The notes beneath the pieces are model-generated. The model was not told where the DNA came from and made no database searches. It worked only from the letters and a program-made list of their open reading frames with translations. Positions 51,915-63,149 of a stretch of DNA of 64,000 bases are shown in pieces. The stretch is taken from contig OX463862.1 in NCBI GenBank assembly GCA_949825065.1, positions 14,255,592-14,319,591 of the forward strand, read 5' to 3'. Each line of letters begins with the position of its first letter. The stretch's first letter is position 1. This stretch comes from Odontocerum albicorne. Lineage: Eukaryota; Arthropoda; Insecta; Trichoptera; Odontoceridae. The translations under genes were made by a program, and so were the position numbers.

Positions 51915-52260
51915 CATAAATAAATAAATATAGGTTTATTGATAGCAACATAGTATGAACATATATAAAAACATTCCGAAATCGCACGTTTATCTCAAGA
52001 TAAATAGCAGAAATAAGCATTTAAGACAGAATCTATCAAAAGGTCTGGGCTCATCTCTTAATATAACCACGATCGAGATACACCCCACCAATGTAGGACG
52101 AACCACAGGACGAGTTTTTCAGCTCACACCCTTGTACATGTAGATTAAGAAGAAAATCAATAAATAACAGCAAAAACAGTAAAGTAAACCCACAAATACC
52201 ACCCCTGATGAACTGTCAGCGAAAAAATGATAGAAGCTGATATGTTAGAAGTGCAAATTT
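51915..52260 (-). mobile_element. LINE H copy 2
   Basis: Plus text AAATAAATATAGGTTTATTG, ATAGCAACATAGTATGAACA, GGTCTGGGCTCATCTCTTAA, GAGATACACCCCACCAATGT and GATGAACTGTCAGCG. Abuts a retrozyme-family fragment at 51880-51912. Confidence 0.65.
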
Positions 52261-52304
52261 TATCAAAATTAAATCACAAGTAGGAAATAATGTTATAAAA
52301 TAAT

Positions 52305-52445
52305 GGTTCAAGGTTTTCACCTCATCATCAGCAGTCTTGTTTGTGCTATCCTGATGATGAGAGTAATACCTTGAAGCCGGTAGGGTTATAACGTTATGTT
52401 AAGTGGAATAAACAATATTTTACTAAACGAATTACAATGTATTTA
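52305..52445 (+). mobile_element. Retrozyme/Penelope-like repeat, inverted pair of fragments
   Basis: 52305-52335 is the minus-strand motif (GGTTTTCACCTCATCATCAG). 52336-52445 is the plus-strand unit, containing CTGATGA at 52351, CCTTGAAGCCGGTAGGG, then AAGTGGAATAAACAATATTT. The hammerhead core has GAAG instead of GAAA, so this copy is probably inactive. Confidence 0.45.
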
Positions 52446-52459
52446 AACCTCTACAGTGT

Positions 52460-52830
52460 TAATGCCTTAACAAAATAATTAAATAATGTTGACTTAAGGC
52501 TGATGTGTTGAATAAGACGAAGAAAAGTACTGTGAGAGGGTTTGGGCATATATAACGAATGAAAAAGAAAGACTAACAAAACAAACAGGTAGTGCAAATA
52601 TAAGTAGAATGCGTGGTAGACGAAGACAAAGGAAAGTATAGTTGAATCAAGTGAATGATATTTTGAAAATAAGGAAACGAAGAAAGTTTGAAAAATCGTA
52701 GGAGTTTTATGAGAAGGTGTATGGATGTCGAAGAAGGATGTGTGTCGAAATAAGAAAGTCTCACGCAAAATCATCTCTGTCTACCACAACAGAGAAATGG
52801 CTTGATGGTTAGTATATATTTTAAATATCG
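52460..52830 (+). mobile_element. RTE-E C-terminal fragment
   Basis: TGACTTAAGGCTGATGTGTT, AAGACTAACAAAACAAACAG, GGTAGACGAAGACAAAGGAA, AGTTGAATCAAGTGAATGAT, GGATGTGTGTCGAAATAAGA and CACAACAGAGAAATGGCTTG. Minus frames of 107 and 63 codons over it are shadows. Confidence 0.7.
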
Positions 52831-52869
52831 AAAAAATATAAACCAATCCTGTGTGTAACAAAATAACTA

Positions 52870-53115
52870 ATCCTTTAGGACAACTGCAACGATTAGCTGC
52901 AGTTGTGAGTTGCAGGCATGGTAGAGGAAGAACAAAGAAAGCATCATTGGATCAAATGAAAAAATATTCGAGAAAAGAAAACGAAAAAGTCAGAAATCGT
53001 CGAGTTGTATGGATCTAAAAGAAGCGAAGGATGCGTACGAGTATCTAGGTAAGAAAGTCTAGCGCTCTGCCCTCTTTACTTACATCAACAGGAAAATAGA
53101 GTAATGTAAAATCTA
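52870..53115 (+). mobile_element. RTE-E C-terminal fragment, second in tandem
   Basis: CATGGTAGAGGAAGAACAAA, GATCAAATGAAAAAATATTC, AGAAGCGAAGGATGCGTACG (with TACGAGTA at 53036-53043), GCGCTCTGCCCTCTTTACTT. Confidence 0.6.
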
Positions 53116-53129
53116 ACAAATATATGTGG

Positions 53130-54055
53130 CGAATGTATATTTCCAGGTATTTATTTGCTAAGAAAAAATTTAAACTTCCAAGTAAATATTTTTAACAGTT
53201 TAAATTATTTCAATCAAGTATCCAAATTGTGGTCTTGATCAAATCAAAGAGATTTATTGTCCCTCCATAAAATCCCGACAACATCCCCTTTCGTCTCTCC
53301 CTCGGGTTGTCTCCCACTGGAGTTGTAGAAACAAACAAAAAAATAATTATAAAGAAAATAATTCCAAACTCAAAGATAGAAAGAAAAGACGGGGGATGGG
53401 ACCGTGAAGGGTGGAGAGAGAATTGGATGATGATAAGGAATTTAAAAAAAAGATTTATTTTATTCTCCGTTTGTTAAGAAGATTTACCTTTTCGTTTTTG
53501 TCCCACTTTTGGGAGGGGATGAGTATTTTTTTATAATTTTTAAATCAATTTCATCGCTTTTGGATAAGCAAGAATAAAAAAAGATGGAAAGGAAATACAG
53601 AGAGAAATAAATTACGAAAATTTCTTTCAGAAGATTGCAAGGAAGCTGTAAGTTTTGTTTTTGATTCGTTGAATTCAATTATTTATTTATTTAAGATAAA
53701 TTGTCATGAGACCTTTTATACAATTAAAACAGTTTAATAATACTTCATCCTACAAGGTTTATTCAAGGATATTGGGGCACTACCTTATAAGCGTGAAGAA
53801 AGATGCGAGGGTACCTCCTTATATATTTTAATTGCTGACGAAAGCACATCTAACCTAACTATATTAAAAAAAAATAGATGCGTGAGACTCTCGCGTGGTA
53901 GAAGTGAAACTTCTTAACTCCTAGGAAAACTTGATTTTATGCATTGCTTTTTTCCCATTTGTTAACGATTTTTATTATTTTTTTTAGAGTTAGGAAATGG
54001 TTACGTGGAATTTAATTCAAGAAAATCTCTCTTCATTAAATTTTTAAAAAATGTT
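53130..54055. other. No recognised feature
   Basis: AT-rich, purine-rich in parts (53330-53640). No repeat family or coding motif recognised. Confidence 0.45.
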
Positions 54056-54059
54056 TTAA

Positions 54060-54425
54060 TAATGAATAATAATAATTTTAATAATAATATAATACACTTA
54101 ATAATATGATTTTTTTTTTAGTATTGAATAAATTAATATTTTTATTTTATTATTACTTATTAAATTAATTATTTTTAAATAATTATTTAATTATTATTAT
54201 ATTACTAATAATATATGATTCGTAATATTGTTATATTATATTATTATTTTTAATAAAAAATAATTATTATTATAATTATAAATATTAATTTTAATAATAA
54301 TATAATACGAGTACATTTAATAATATTGTATTAAAATAATATTAATTACTAACAATAATAAATAATTATTTATATTCAAATAATTAATAATAATTCATTA
54401 ATAAATAAAATATTTAATAATAATA
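54060..54425. repeat. (AAT/TTA)-rich low-complexity DNA
   Basis: Almost only A and T for ~365 bp, dominated by AATAAT/TTATTA runs. Includes TACGAGTA at 54306-54313, conspicuous as the rare G/C here. Confidence 0.9.
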
Positions 54426-54499
54426 TAATACACCGTTTCACTTTTCGTGACGTTCAGGCCAATTTGCCCTGCCGCGCCTATAGAAGTTTCACTTAAAAA

Positions 54500-54940
54500 A
54501 TATATGGGTTTATATTCGTGGCGACTATTTGAGTATATCAATAGAAGGAGGATTGATGTATTAGAGATGTGGTGCTGGAGATGAATGCTGCAAATATCTT
54601 GTACGGAAAGGAGAACACAAGTGCATATTAGTGTAACTTCATATAAACACTCGTCTCTCCACAATCTACCAACAAAGGGTATTGTGTTTCTTCGGATATA
54701 TATATATCAAGATACGATGATGCAAGTTTAAAAAAGACAGTCGTCCTGGGCATTGTTTCTTGCAGGAAACCATGAAGCCGTGCCTCCTTGCTTTGGACCG
54801 ATCAAAACAAGGACGTTGTCAACTCCACTCTGAACGAGGTTTCACATCTTGCCGAAGGCAGAAATATGGTGCAGGCCTCACCATGATGATCACGAACCTC
54901 AACAATGAGGATGACGATTAGGAGGGATTTGAGATACAGA
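54500..54940 (+). pseudogene. RTE-type C-terminal fragment
   Basis: Pieces in order: NRRRIDVLEMWCWR (54545), then across frameshifts WTDQNKDVVNSTLNEVSHLA and EGRNMVQASP (54795-54885). This is the AFEMWCWRRML ... RWTDQIK ... AEDR series of an RTE-type LINE, the same family as 25260 and 12870. Confidence 0.65.
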
Positions 54941-55099
54941 GATAATTGAAAACATTGTTTAAACCGGAAATAATCGCAACTAACTTACCAAGTGCTTTTA
55001 ATCTATTGCGTGGTTGGACCCTTTTTTCGCATCATCTTTGTTTGAAATCTTTTATTATATAACCAACGCATTTTTCTAATTCAAGTGTGGGGAAAAAGT

Positions 55100-55310
55100 G
55101 TGTGCGATGTATGGGTTAACTCAGAAAAACTGAAGCAGGTTGATGAATTCTGTTAGCTGGGCAGTATATAGTATTCGCGTGTGATGAGCAAGTTGAAACA
55201 GACATTGAAAGAAGGGAAGCGGCAGGGAACAAAATAAATGGAGCACTTAAATGTTATACACAACAACCGCGTAATATCAACAGTAGCAAAAATGACAATA
55301 CATCATAGTT
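55100..55310 (+). pseudogene. RTE-type post-RT fragment
   Basis: Around 55130-55310: KQVDEFC, stop, LGS, MSKLKQTLKEGKRQGTK and (other frame) NRVISTVAKMTIHHSL, matching the KVDEFCYLGSIxTxDGxxxxxIxRRIAAGNKxxGAL segment found in RTE LINEs. Confidence 0.55.
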
Positions 55311-55404
55311 TATTGGTGGCCATTTAAAATAAAACATGAATATAAACTATACATTAATAACTTCAATCAAAACCGTAATTGATTCCACCATATATTTTTA
55401 TAGG

Positions 55405-55475
55405 GGGGAATGGCAGCGACTGCTGGAGGAGGCCGGGGCCCACAATGGGCTGTAGCGCCATTGATGATGATGATA
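55405..55475 (+). pseudogene. RTE 3' terminus with (GAT)n tail
   Basis: GEWQRLLEEAGAHNGL followed by a stop and GATGATGATGAT, the standard end of RTE-clade insect LINEs. The 60-codon frame starting at 55410 is another frame of this. Confidence 0.65.
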
Positions 55476-55599
55476 TATTTTTATATATTAAACACGGGTT
55501 TTTATTTTACTGTCATTTGTGACGAAAGATATACTATAGCAAAAATAAGCTTCAATTCCCATCTGCCTTTAAATCACTTTGATTACATTTAAAAACCAA

Positions 55600-55830
55600 C
55601 TTCCTCGTGAACTGATTCAAAGAAGTTTTTCAGCATATTTTGGACAGATCAAATCTACCTTTGATTATTATAAAAGCTAAATTTTGATCTGATTCAAAGA
55701 TGAATTTGAACTGATGCAGGACTTACCTTGATTTGATCAAAGTTGATATTGATTTACTGCAATGTTGATTTTGATCTAAATCAAAGCTGATTTAAATCTG
55801 AAAATGTCTGATAACAAAGTTTATTAAATT
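55600..55830. repeat. Imperfect short repeats of TTTGATC/GATCAAA
   Basis: Motifs such as TTTGATCTGATTCAAAG, GATTTGATCAAAG and TTTTGATCTAAATCAAAG recur at irregular spacing in both orientations. Possibly a decayed minisatellite. Confidence 0.45.
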
Positions 55831-56140
55831 TATTAATTTTTAAAGCGCCATTTAACGACCAAAGGTCACTCCGATATCCTTCAAATTATAGCTTTGATAT
55901 GCTCTAAATCAGATGCGAATTGAGTTTAAAAAAAGATGAATTTATTCATCATACTCAAGAAGAATGTTTTAATTTTTTTATCTTTTTTTAAGGGCTAAAA
56001 TAGATCTATGTTGATCTACCTGTTTGGATATGTATATATTGTTACCGGAAAAAAATAGCAAACTCTTTGTTAATTGACAGAATTTGATTTAATGTACCGG
56101 ACAATATTTACGCCATCGTGACATCGTTAAGACGATCTCC

Positions 56141-56305
56141 GTGGCCTATTTTGTAAGACACTTGTCTCCCAGCCTGAAGGTTGCGGGTTCGATTGCCGTT
56201 GAAATGCAGAGTTTTTTAAAAAGGATTGCAGTCTGGTTTTCACATTAGGTTTCTTTAACATCTTTCTGGTTGGTTCGGAAATATTGCCACAACGAACCAA
56301 TAAAA
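56141..56305 (+). mobile_element. SINE D copy
   Basis: GTGGCCTATTTTGTAAGACA (A box region), GAAGGTTGCGGGTTCGATTG (B box), GATTGCAGTCTGGTTTTCAC and tail CTTTCTGGTTGGTTCGGAAA. Confidence 0.75.
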
Positions 56306-56314
56306 AACGAAGTG

Positions 56315-56559
56315 ATTGGGAATGAATATAAACTTAAAGCTGATGTATTGAATAAGAGGAAGAAGAACACATTAATATGGTATTTGCATATCTAACGAAC
56401 AAATTAAGTAAGACTAATAAAACAAATTTAGGGGGAAAACGTGGTAGAGGAAGATGAAAGAAAATATGATTGGATTAAGTGAATGAATTATATTTTAAAA
56501 TAAAGATACGTAAAAAGGGAAATCCTAGTTTTGCGATGGAAATGACACGATGGTATATA
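56315..56559 (+). mobile_element. RTE-E C-terminal fragment
   Basis: TGGGAATGAATATAAACTTA, ACGTGGTAGAGGAAGATGAA, TTGGATTAAGTGAATGAATT and the terminus ATGACACGATGGTATATA. A pogo-like MITE end follows at its final TA. Confidence 0.6.
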
Positions 56560-56645
56560 CAGTACCCGGCGGTAAGTAATACACATCGGGCTTAAGAAAG
56601 AGACTGTCGGCCATAATCGGCAAACTTTGGCTTTGTAGAGTGTCA
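56560..56645 (+). mobile_element. pogo-like MITE gamma, one end only
   Basis: CAGTACCCGGCGGTAAGTAA, GGGCTTAAGAAAGAGACTGT and GGCTTTGTAGAGTGTC match the left arm of 61359-61608 nearly exactly. The right arm is missing. Confidence 0.7.
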
Positions 56646-57760
56646 AATTTTAATGAGAGAGTTAAAATTTTCTCTTAAACCTCCTAAGAGAGTTTAAATT
56701 TTAAATCCTAAACAATAACATTTGAGCAATATAGTCATAGAAATTTACAAAATGACACTATCCGCATTAATTCATATTATCTCGATAGATAAATATAAGG
56801 AAGGATCTCTTGAAAATCAAATAACTTTTAACTTACAAAAGGTCATCATGAAACAATATAAAATCTGTTATACTTACGTCCGTGTTTCAGATTAGGTGTT
56901 GACATATTTATGTTTTTTTTTTGAATAGGCAATCCACCCAAACTAGGATGATTTGTGCCACCAAATCAAAGTCACTACGCAATTATATGAGTCACTATAA
57001 TAAAATTAGTAACAAAAAATGTCAATCGAAAGTTTTAACTGATTAAACGTCAATCTAAATAGTTTTTTAATCAATATCACAGGGTATTTTTATTTTTCAA
57101 ATATTAATTGACAGCTGTCAGTTGTTGATATGATTATGACATACGAGTACAATATCAATGGCAAATTATGTATTTATTATGAAAAAATGATTTGACTTTG
57201 GAACAGAAAAATATAAATTTCAAATCTAGAAAAATGTTTATAATGAGTAAGAATGCTTCATTCTTCCAATATTTATAATGTTAACACTAAATTATTATAA
57301 TATATTCACATATTGCACTCACTAAACTGTTGCTATGTAAATAAATACAATTTTTGTTAAACGTGTTTCGCTTCATTAAAATTTTTGCGTTACTCTAGAT
57401 TTCCTGTTTTATTCCGGAAACGGGTTAAACTCATAATTGTATCAATTGAAATGTAAGTTTTAGACTGTTTATGTGAGACGAAATTTTAATTTAAATTATT
57501 GCAGACTTACGTAATTAATGATTAATTGATAAGATGGCTGCAAAAACAGCTGCTATTGACGAAATTATCGCGTCAATCACAATGAACAAGCAAGACTATA
57601 GAAGCAGCAACGTGACGATCACATGAAACTGCCCAACGACAAGCACACCGTCTCATTGAAAATAAAATTAATTCATAATTTTTAACAGGTTATTGCTAGT
57701 TAATTCATATTTAATAAAGAAAACGATGATTCCAGACTAGCTGCCTAATTAGAGACTATG
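56646..57760. other. No recognised feature
   Basis: AT-rich DNA. MAAKTAAIDEIIASITMNKQ is readable at about 57535-57594 but stops soon after and is not recognised. TACGAGTA at 57142-57149. Confidence 0.4.
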
Positions 57761-58255
57761 TATTGTGTGTTAACATAAGTTGTATCCGTTTTTTTCCAAT
57801 TTAAAAATGAGCACCAAAAGTAAAAACAAAATGGTAAATGTTATACGTCATTCGAAAGAAAATTTTCTGCTCTACAAGATATTGTGTTTGCTTTTACGTT
57901 ACATTTATTATTTTATTTGATTACAAGCCTTCAAAATGGAATGTAAAGTAGACGAAAGGGAACATTTTCGACATCTCCTTCTGTTCGCGTTCAATCGAAA
58001 GAATAAAGCTGCGAAAGCTGCTCGGAATATTTGCGAACTGTATGGTGAAGATCTTATGAATAAAAGGACAGCTCGTCGATGGTTTTTACGTTTCAATGAC
58101 GGTAATTTCGACCTGAAATACTTGGAGCGTTTCGGACGACCAGTGGACTTCGATGAAGACCGCTTAAACCATATTATTCATGTTTTTGTTTTACTTTTGG
58201 TGCTCATTTTTAAATTGGAAAAAAAAACGGACACAACTTATGTTAACACCCAATA
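57761..58255 (+). mobile_element. HTH-only mariner-like element
   Basis: 495 bp with long (~65-bp) inverted ends: left GTTAACATAAGTTGTATCCG ... AATGAGCACCAAAAGTAAAA, right TTTTACTTTTGGTGCTCATT ... GTGTCCGT-complement, bounded by TA. It retains only the first ~75 codons of a transposase. A related truncated copy is at 36558-36998. Confidence 0.8.
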
Positions 58256-58280
58256 CATAATACGAACTCTTGCCAAGTAA
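57936..58280 (+). pseudogene. mariner transposase N-terminal HTH, truncated
   Basis: Starts MECKVDEREHFRHLLLFAFN. RKNKAAKAARNICELYG and KRTARRWFLRFNDGNFDL form the helix-turn-helix region seen in SETMAR-like mariner transposases, and FGRPVDFDEDRLNHII is the inter-HTH linker. After about residue 80 the frame runs into the right inverted end, so the last ~33 residues are not transposase. No DDE domain. The fragment could still bind TIRs in principle; there is no evidence it does. Confidence 0.75.
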
Positions 58281-58354
58281 ATGACTTTTGAAGTATATTA
58301 TTTATAAATAAGGCATTAACACTGTGGAAGTTCAAAGACATAATAATTTGTTGA

Positions 58355-58430
58355 ATCAAACACTGTTTATTCCACTTTATTTCATATTAAGTCGAATAAA
58401 CAGTGTTTGACTAAACAAATTACAATTACT
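58355..58430. repeat. Palindrome from retrozyme-family ends
   Basis: AATCAAACACTGTTTATTCC and GGAATAAACAGTGTTTGACT-like arms (actual right arm CGAATAAACAGTGTTTGACT) around an ~11-nt centre. The arm sequence is that of the 9.64-kb repeat (ATCAAACACTATTTATTCC). Confidence 0.6.
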
Positions 58431-58439
58431 TGTGAAGTT

Positions 58440-59124
58440 TTTGCCAAGAAAAACTCAACTCCGGAAAGCTATGATGTGAAACAAGCAGGCACATAGTTAC
58501 CATTTGAGAAGTCGGGACGAATAACGACTTGTAAAAACAAACAAAAAAAGTCGTAATATCTTAATGCTACAAAAGGTTGCAAAATAATTAACGAAATGCC
58601 AAAAAGTAGTAAAGAAGCCGATAGCATCCGGATTAATAAATATTTTTTTATTAAAAATATTTATAAACGATTTTTAAATACTTTTTCAACTAAACAAATG
58701 AACGTATTAAATACCTTCCGCATCGAGGGAGCCTCCGACTATTAGCGCACTTTAAAAAGAAAAGTTTCAGACATGTATTTTGTTAACATACACCCTTATT
58801 CATTTTCAGTTATTTTTTAAGTTTTTTTAATACGAGTATGTCAATTGTCCGAATAAATGAGTTATTATTTAATTTATTTTATAAATATTGGCTGACATTT
58901 AATCAATATTTTACTGGCGTAAGTTTAATTTATTAAGTTATTTCTACGGGAAATGATTTCACACTTAACCAAGTTTCCTTATTCTGCGCAAACAATGTTA
59001 GTAAAGAATTACTCCTTATTAAGGGATATTGCAATTTTTTTTCAACATTGCACTCTACAGACTTAATCACAATTTTTGTGTGAATTCATAAAATTAGAGG
59101 TTTTATTATTAACATTACAACATT
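58440..59124. other. No recognised feature
   Basis: AT-rich; nothing recognised. TACGAGTA at 58831-58838. Confidence 0.45.
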
Positions 59125-59760
59125 TCCCTATTGGGGTAGACAGAGAGTAAATATCTCCATTTCAGTATATTCTGCGCACATCTTTCACTTATGTTACGTC
59201 CTTGCATCTACTATACATACGACCTCCGTGGTTTAGTTGGTAAGACACCTGTTTTACAGCCCAGAGGTTGCGGTTTCGATTCACTTTGGAATACAGATTT
59301 TTAAAAATGCAGTCTAGTTTAAACTCAATGCCTCTTTTACATATTTGTGGTTAGTTAGAAGACATTACCACATGGCAATAAACCCGCCAGATTAAACTGT
59401 TTACAACGAAAAGTTAATACAATGAAGCACACCGCATCATTTACGAGACTTTTTACAATTCCTTTTTTCAAGATTTGATCAATTTGATTTTGCTTCGTAT
59501 TTCTAAACTTCTTGTTTTCTCTCTATAAACTATTTTTGCCATATGTGACCGTAAAAATCTCAATGCTCCTTTTTTTTCATTTCACTTTCATTTCTTTCAA
59601 CCCATATTCTTTAAAAATGTACTCGTTCCCTATTCGATCATATAATGTTTTCCCACACATTCTTCATAACGCATTTATCTTACTTTCGTTGCTATTTTGT
59701 CATATTTAAATTTCAGAAAAGTGAAAAGCCTTTAGAATTGCATTCTCTTGATTGTACCAT
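59125..59760 (-). mobile_element. RTE-E copy interrupted by SINE D
   Basis: Plus text CATTTCCCTATTGGGGTAGA to about 59215 is the RTE-E end. After the SINE insertion the match resumes weakly (TTTCAAGATTTGATCAATTTG). The rest is diverged. Confidence 0.45.
59222..59400 (+). mobile_element. SINE D copy
   Basis: CCGTGGTTTAGTTGGTAAGA (A box), CCCAGAGGTTGCGGTTTCGA (B box region), AATGCAGTCTAGTTTAAACT and tail AGACATTACCACATGGCAAT then AAACCCGCCAGATT. Inserted in RTE-E. Confidence 0.75.
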
Positions 59761-60239
59761 GTTTTACTAGGTCACCATCAATTCTTCGTTTTTATTCAAA
59801 ACGTTATAAAACGCTCTTTGACTATTCAAATAAAAATTATGAACTTCCTGAAATTTCACAGTATATACATTTTTGAAATTAATTTTTTATTGATTTTTTA
59901 GAATATTTATTTTAGTTAATTTAATCAAATTCTATGAATGCTTTATAATTTTACTATTTAATTAAATTTTGACAAAACAAATAATACTTTTCACAAAAGA
60001 AATTCGAGTTAATTTAAAAATTCAATGTTTAAGTTTGTTTTTTTAATAAAAAAAAAAGAATACCTAATTATCGTTTGATTAAACTAAAACATTAAAAAAT
60101 AATCATTAAAGTCTGAATGAATCAACTCATGTATAAGGAACTTGACACTTTTAACTCTCGACTACAGTACGACCCCGATACGCGGTAACACCGAAAAAAA
60201 TAAAATTTAAAAAAATGTTTTACTAAGTTCCGAAAATCA
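59761..60239. other. AT-rich, no gene
   Basis: No recognisable coding signal or repeat family. Confidence 0.5.
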
Positions 60240-60500
60240 GACGGAAAAGCGCGCGCTATGTGCAAACATGGCCGCCGCTGCGAAGAGAGGAAAAAGCGGG
60301 AAAACGGTCCACAATATAAGCCCGCGAGCTGTCTCGGATCCCGGAGAGAGACTATCATCGGCTCTTTCCCCGAGGCTTTGCCCTCGTTGGGATGCTGTTG
60401 GGGCAGCGGTGGGGCGCGGCAGGGGTCCGGGGGGGTCCCGCCGAGAGGCGGAGCCGCGAGCTTAGCTTGGGGGGGAGGTCTCCTGTGTTTATTGAACGGA
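60240..60500 (+). promoter_or_regulatory. GC-rich island with possible first exon
   Basis: Strongest GC-rich segment of the window (GCGCGCGCTATGTGC; CGGCAGGGGTCCGGGGGGGT; GAGGCGGAGCCGCG). Inside, AAACATGGCCGCC gives an ATG in good context (60268) opening 65 codons, MAAAAKRGKSGKTVHNISPR ... GRGRGPGGSRREAEPRA. No convincing donor and no recognised domain. It could be a CpG-type promoter and 5' exon, or a GC-rich element. Confidence 0.3.
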
Positions 60501-60840
60501 AGCTGGGATGTACTGACGGTATACGTGCCGAATTATTTAATTACACTTTTTAATTAATACAAGATCTAGGAATTAATGTTGCGAAATTTCAAATAATGGT
60601 GAAGTATTTGTATTCTGATTACATGGTAGTATTGACGGATAGTGAATGATTGTAGCAAAATTCAAAGTAATGATGATAGAAAAGTGTGAAAGGAAAAGTA
60701 AATGTGATATATGGGTGAATAATGAAAGATTGGAACAAGCTGAGGAATTCTGCAATTTGGGTAGTATGCCCTCAGATGATGGAAGAGTTAAGAGGGATAT
60801 CGAACGTCGTGTAGCGATAGGAATCGAAATCACTGGGACA

Positions 60841-61065
<225 letters not shown>

Positions 61066-61265
61066 NNNNNNNNNNNNNNNNNNNNNNNNNNNNNNNNNNN
61101 NNNNNNNNNNNNNNNNNNNNNNNNNNNNNNNNNNNNNNNNNNNNNNNNNNNNNNNNNNNNNNNNNNNNNNNNNNNNNNNNNNNNNNNNNNNNNNNNNNNN
61201 NNNNNNNNNNNNNNNNNNNNNNNNNNNNNNNNNNNNNNNNNNNNNNNNNNNNNNNNNNNNNNNNN
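61066..61265. other. Assembly gap (200 N)
   Basis: Exactly 200 undetermined bases directly after the (TA)n run; a placeholder size is likely. Confidence 0.99.
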
Positions 61266-61358
61266 CAATCTTGATCTATGGGGGGGAAACGTGGATATGG
61301 AAAACGACCCAAATATATTATGAAGAAGTGCGTGCATTGAGAAGAATACATGGAGTTA

Positions 61359-61608
61359 CAGTACCCGGCGGTAAGTAATACGCATCGGGCTTAAGAAAGA
61401 GACTGTCGGCCAAAATCGGCTAACTTCGGCTTTGTAGAGCGTCGTCTCCGTCATGCATACACGTGTTCCATCGCGATTTGTTAGTAGTTATCAAGCATTC
61501 TAGGGTGTACGTGCGACAGAGACGATGCTCTACAAAGCCGAAGTTAGCCGATTATGGCTCACAGTATCTTTCTTAAACCCGATGTGTATTATTAACCGCC
61601 GGGTACTG
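61359..61608. mobile_element. pogo-like MITE gamma, foldback type
   Basis: 250 bp with ~90-bp inverted arms: CAGTACCCGGCGGTAAGTAA ... GGCTTTGTAGAGCG and its complement ending CGCCGGGTACTG. Flanked by TA (61357-61358; 61609-61610). Excising it with one TA restores the RTE reading HGVT-MYDRIRN. Confidence 0.88.
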
Positions 61609-61965
61609 TACAATGTACGACAGAATACGGAATAATTAGGGACGAATGTGAACTTAAGGCTGACGTGTTGAAGATGAAAATAGGACCCTGCGAGAGTTTG
61701 GGCTTGTGAAACGAATGAAAAAAGAAAGACTAACAAAGCAAATATACTATAGTTCAAATATGAGTGGAAGACGAGTGAGAAGAAGACCAAGGAAAGTATT
61801 GTTGGATCAATTGAATGATATTTGAAAAAAGGGAACGTGTAAAGTCAGAGAAATCGAGAACATTGTAAGCGAAGATTTATGGATGTGGAAAGGCAAAGTA
61901 TGTATGTTGAAATAGAAAAAGTATGGCGCTCTGCCTACTTTGACAGAGATATGGCACTATGGTAT

Positions 61966-62560
61966 GTTATTTATTTATTTAACACTTCAGGCAGCAATCT
62001 CTTCCAACCAACCAGACAACAATAAATAAAGAAAGTTACAAAGTCGCAAAAAATATTCAAATAATTAGACATCGTTATGAAATTAATTGACAATACTATA
62101 CACAGTACAACTTTCCTATACACAGTACAACTTACCTATACACAGTACAACTTTCAGTGAGATATCAATCAAATGAAAATGAATGATGGTGGAGATGAAA
62201 GAAAAATCACGAATAAAGCACGTTTTATTAATGACTAGAAATTAAGAGTTTTTTCAGTCGCCCCTTAAATCATGCCAAGGACGGAGTGAGTCTAACATTT
62301 ATTTGTAACTGGTTCCAGAGTCCCGTTACATAGACAGTAATGGACGACGTTAAAAAATAAGGGCGGTGAACTAGGAAGGTCAATAAACCATCTCTGTTTC
62401 GTAGCGTAGCGCAAGTCCGTGATCGAAAGACGCTTAAATATTTCTGTGAGATAAGAGGGGGTGGCGGGGCAGTTAAGTGTATTATACAAGATGGTATGTA
62501 ATGTTTGAGTTTATTTCTCACGTCAACCAGTTCAGCTCCTTCTAGTATGAAGTAATGTAA
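61966..62560 (-). mobile_element. LINE B copy, diverged
   Basis: Tail TTATTTATTTAACACTTCAG and CTCTTCCAACCAACCAGAC, C-terminal pieces RNKLKHYIPSCI and (other frame) NTLNCPATPSYLTEIFKRLS. It includes a 3-copy, ~25-bp tandem repeat (CTATACACAGTACAACTT) at 62096-62155. Confidence 0.7.
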
Positions 62561-62654
62561 TTGTACTTTTGCTTTTCACATTTTTTTACAATGTAAGGTC
62601 GATTTTATCCATTAAAATAATACGTTACAAAATTTTACTGCGCATCAATAAAAA

Positions 62655-63140
62655 AATAAGATATCGCCAAGTGTTAACTCGCTCCGTTAATGGCATGTTT
62701 AAAAACCCGACTGAAAAAACGCTTAATTTAAAGTCTGTAATATAACGTCTTTCATTCCTGATTCTTCTTTCCTCTCCACCATCACTTCCTTTTCCTTTGA
62801 TTGATGATATCTCATTTTTATTTTAACTATGTACTCGTATTTTGTTCATAAATTTCGCAAAGGCGAATAATCATTTGAATATTTATTGTCACCATATACC
62901 CTTTTTTTTTAAGAATAGATATGACCAAAGTCATAGGTATCTTTAATACTCTCGAACACTAGGCGGAAAAAGTGCCTGTGTCGTTCGAGGGGAGTAACAC
63001 AGCGCGGAGTTCGAACCGACGACCTTCCGCACAGAAGTCCAGCGCGTTACCGCGCGGCTATGCACCTCACCTTGCTTTATTTACTTTTGTCTGGTCGGCT
63101 GGAAGAGATCGCAGCCTGAAGTATTATATAAATAAATAAC
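62655..63140 (+). mobile_element. LINE B 3' copy split by SINE C
   Basis: ACTCGCTCCGTTAATGGCAT, TTCTTTCCTCTCCACCATCA, then after the SINE CTTTATTTACTTTTGTCTGG, TCGGCTGGAAGAGATCGCAG and the (AAAT)n end. Head-to-head with the copy at 61966-62560. Confidence 0.7.
62905..63068 (-). mobile_element. SINE C 5' half, inserted in LINE B
   Basis: Minus strand head CATAGCCGCGCGGTAACGCG, B box GGTTCGAACTCCGCG, body CCCCTCGAACGACACAGGCA and ATACCTATGACTTTGGTCAT. One of the two best SINE C heads (with 14.0 kb). Confidence 0.75.
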
Positions 63141-63149
63141 ATACGTACT

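Noticed and set aside
52351..52378. Active hammerhead ribozyme at 52.35 kb
   Set aside because: Core has CTGATGA but GAAG replaces GAAA, and stem I pairing is weaker; treated as an inactive family member.
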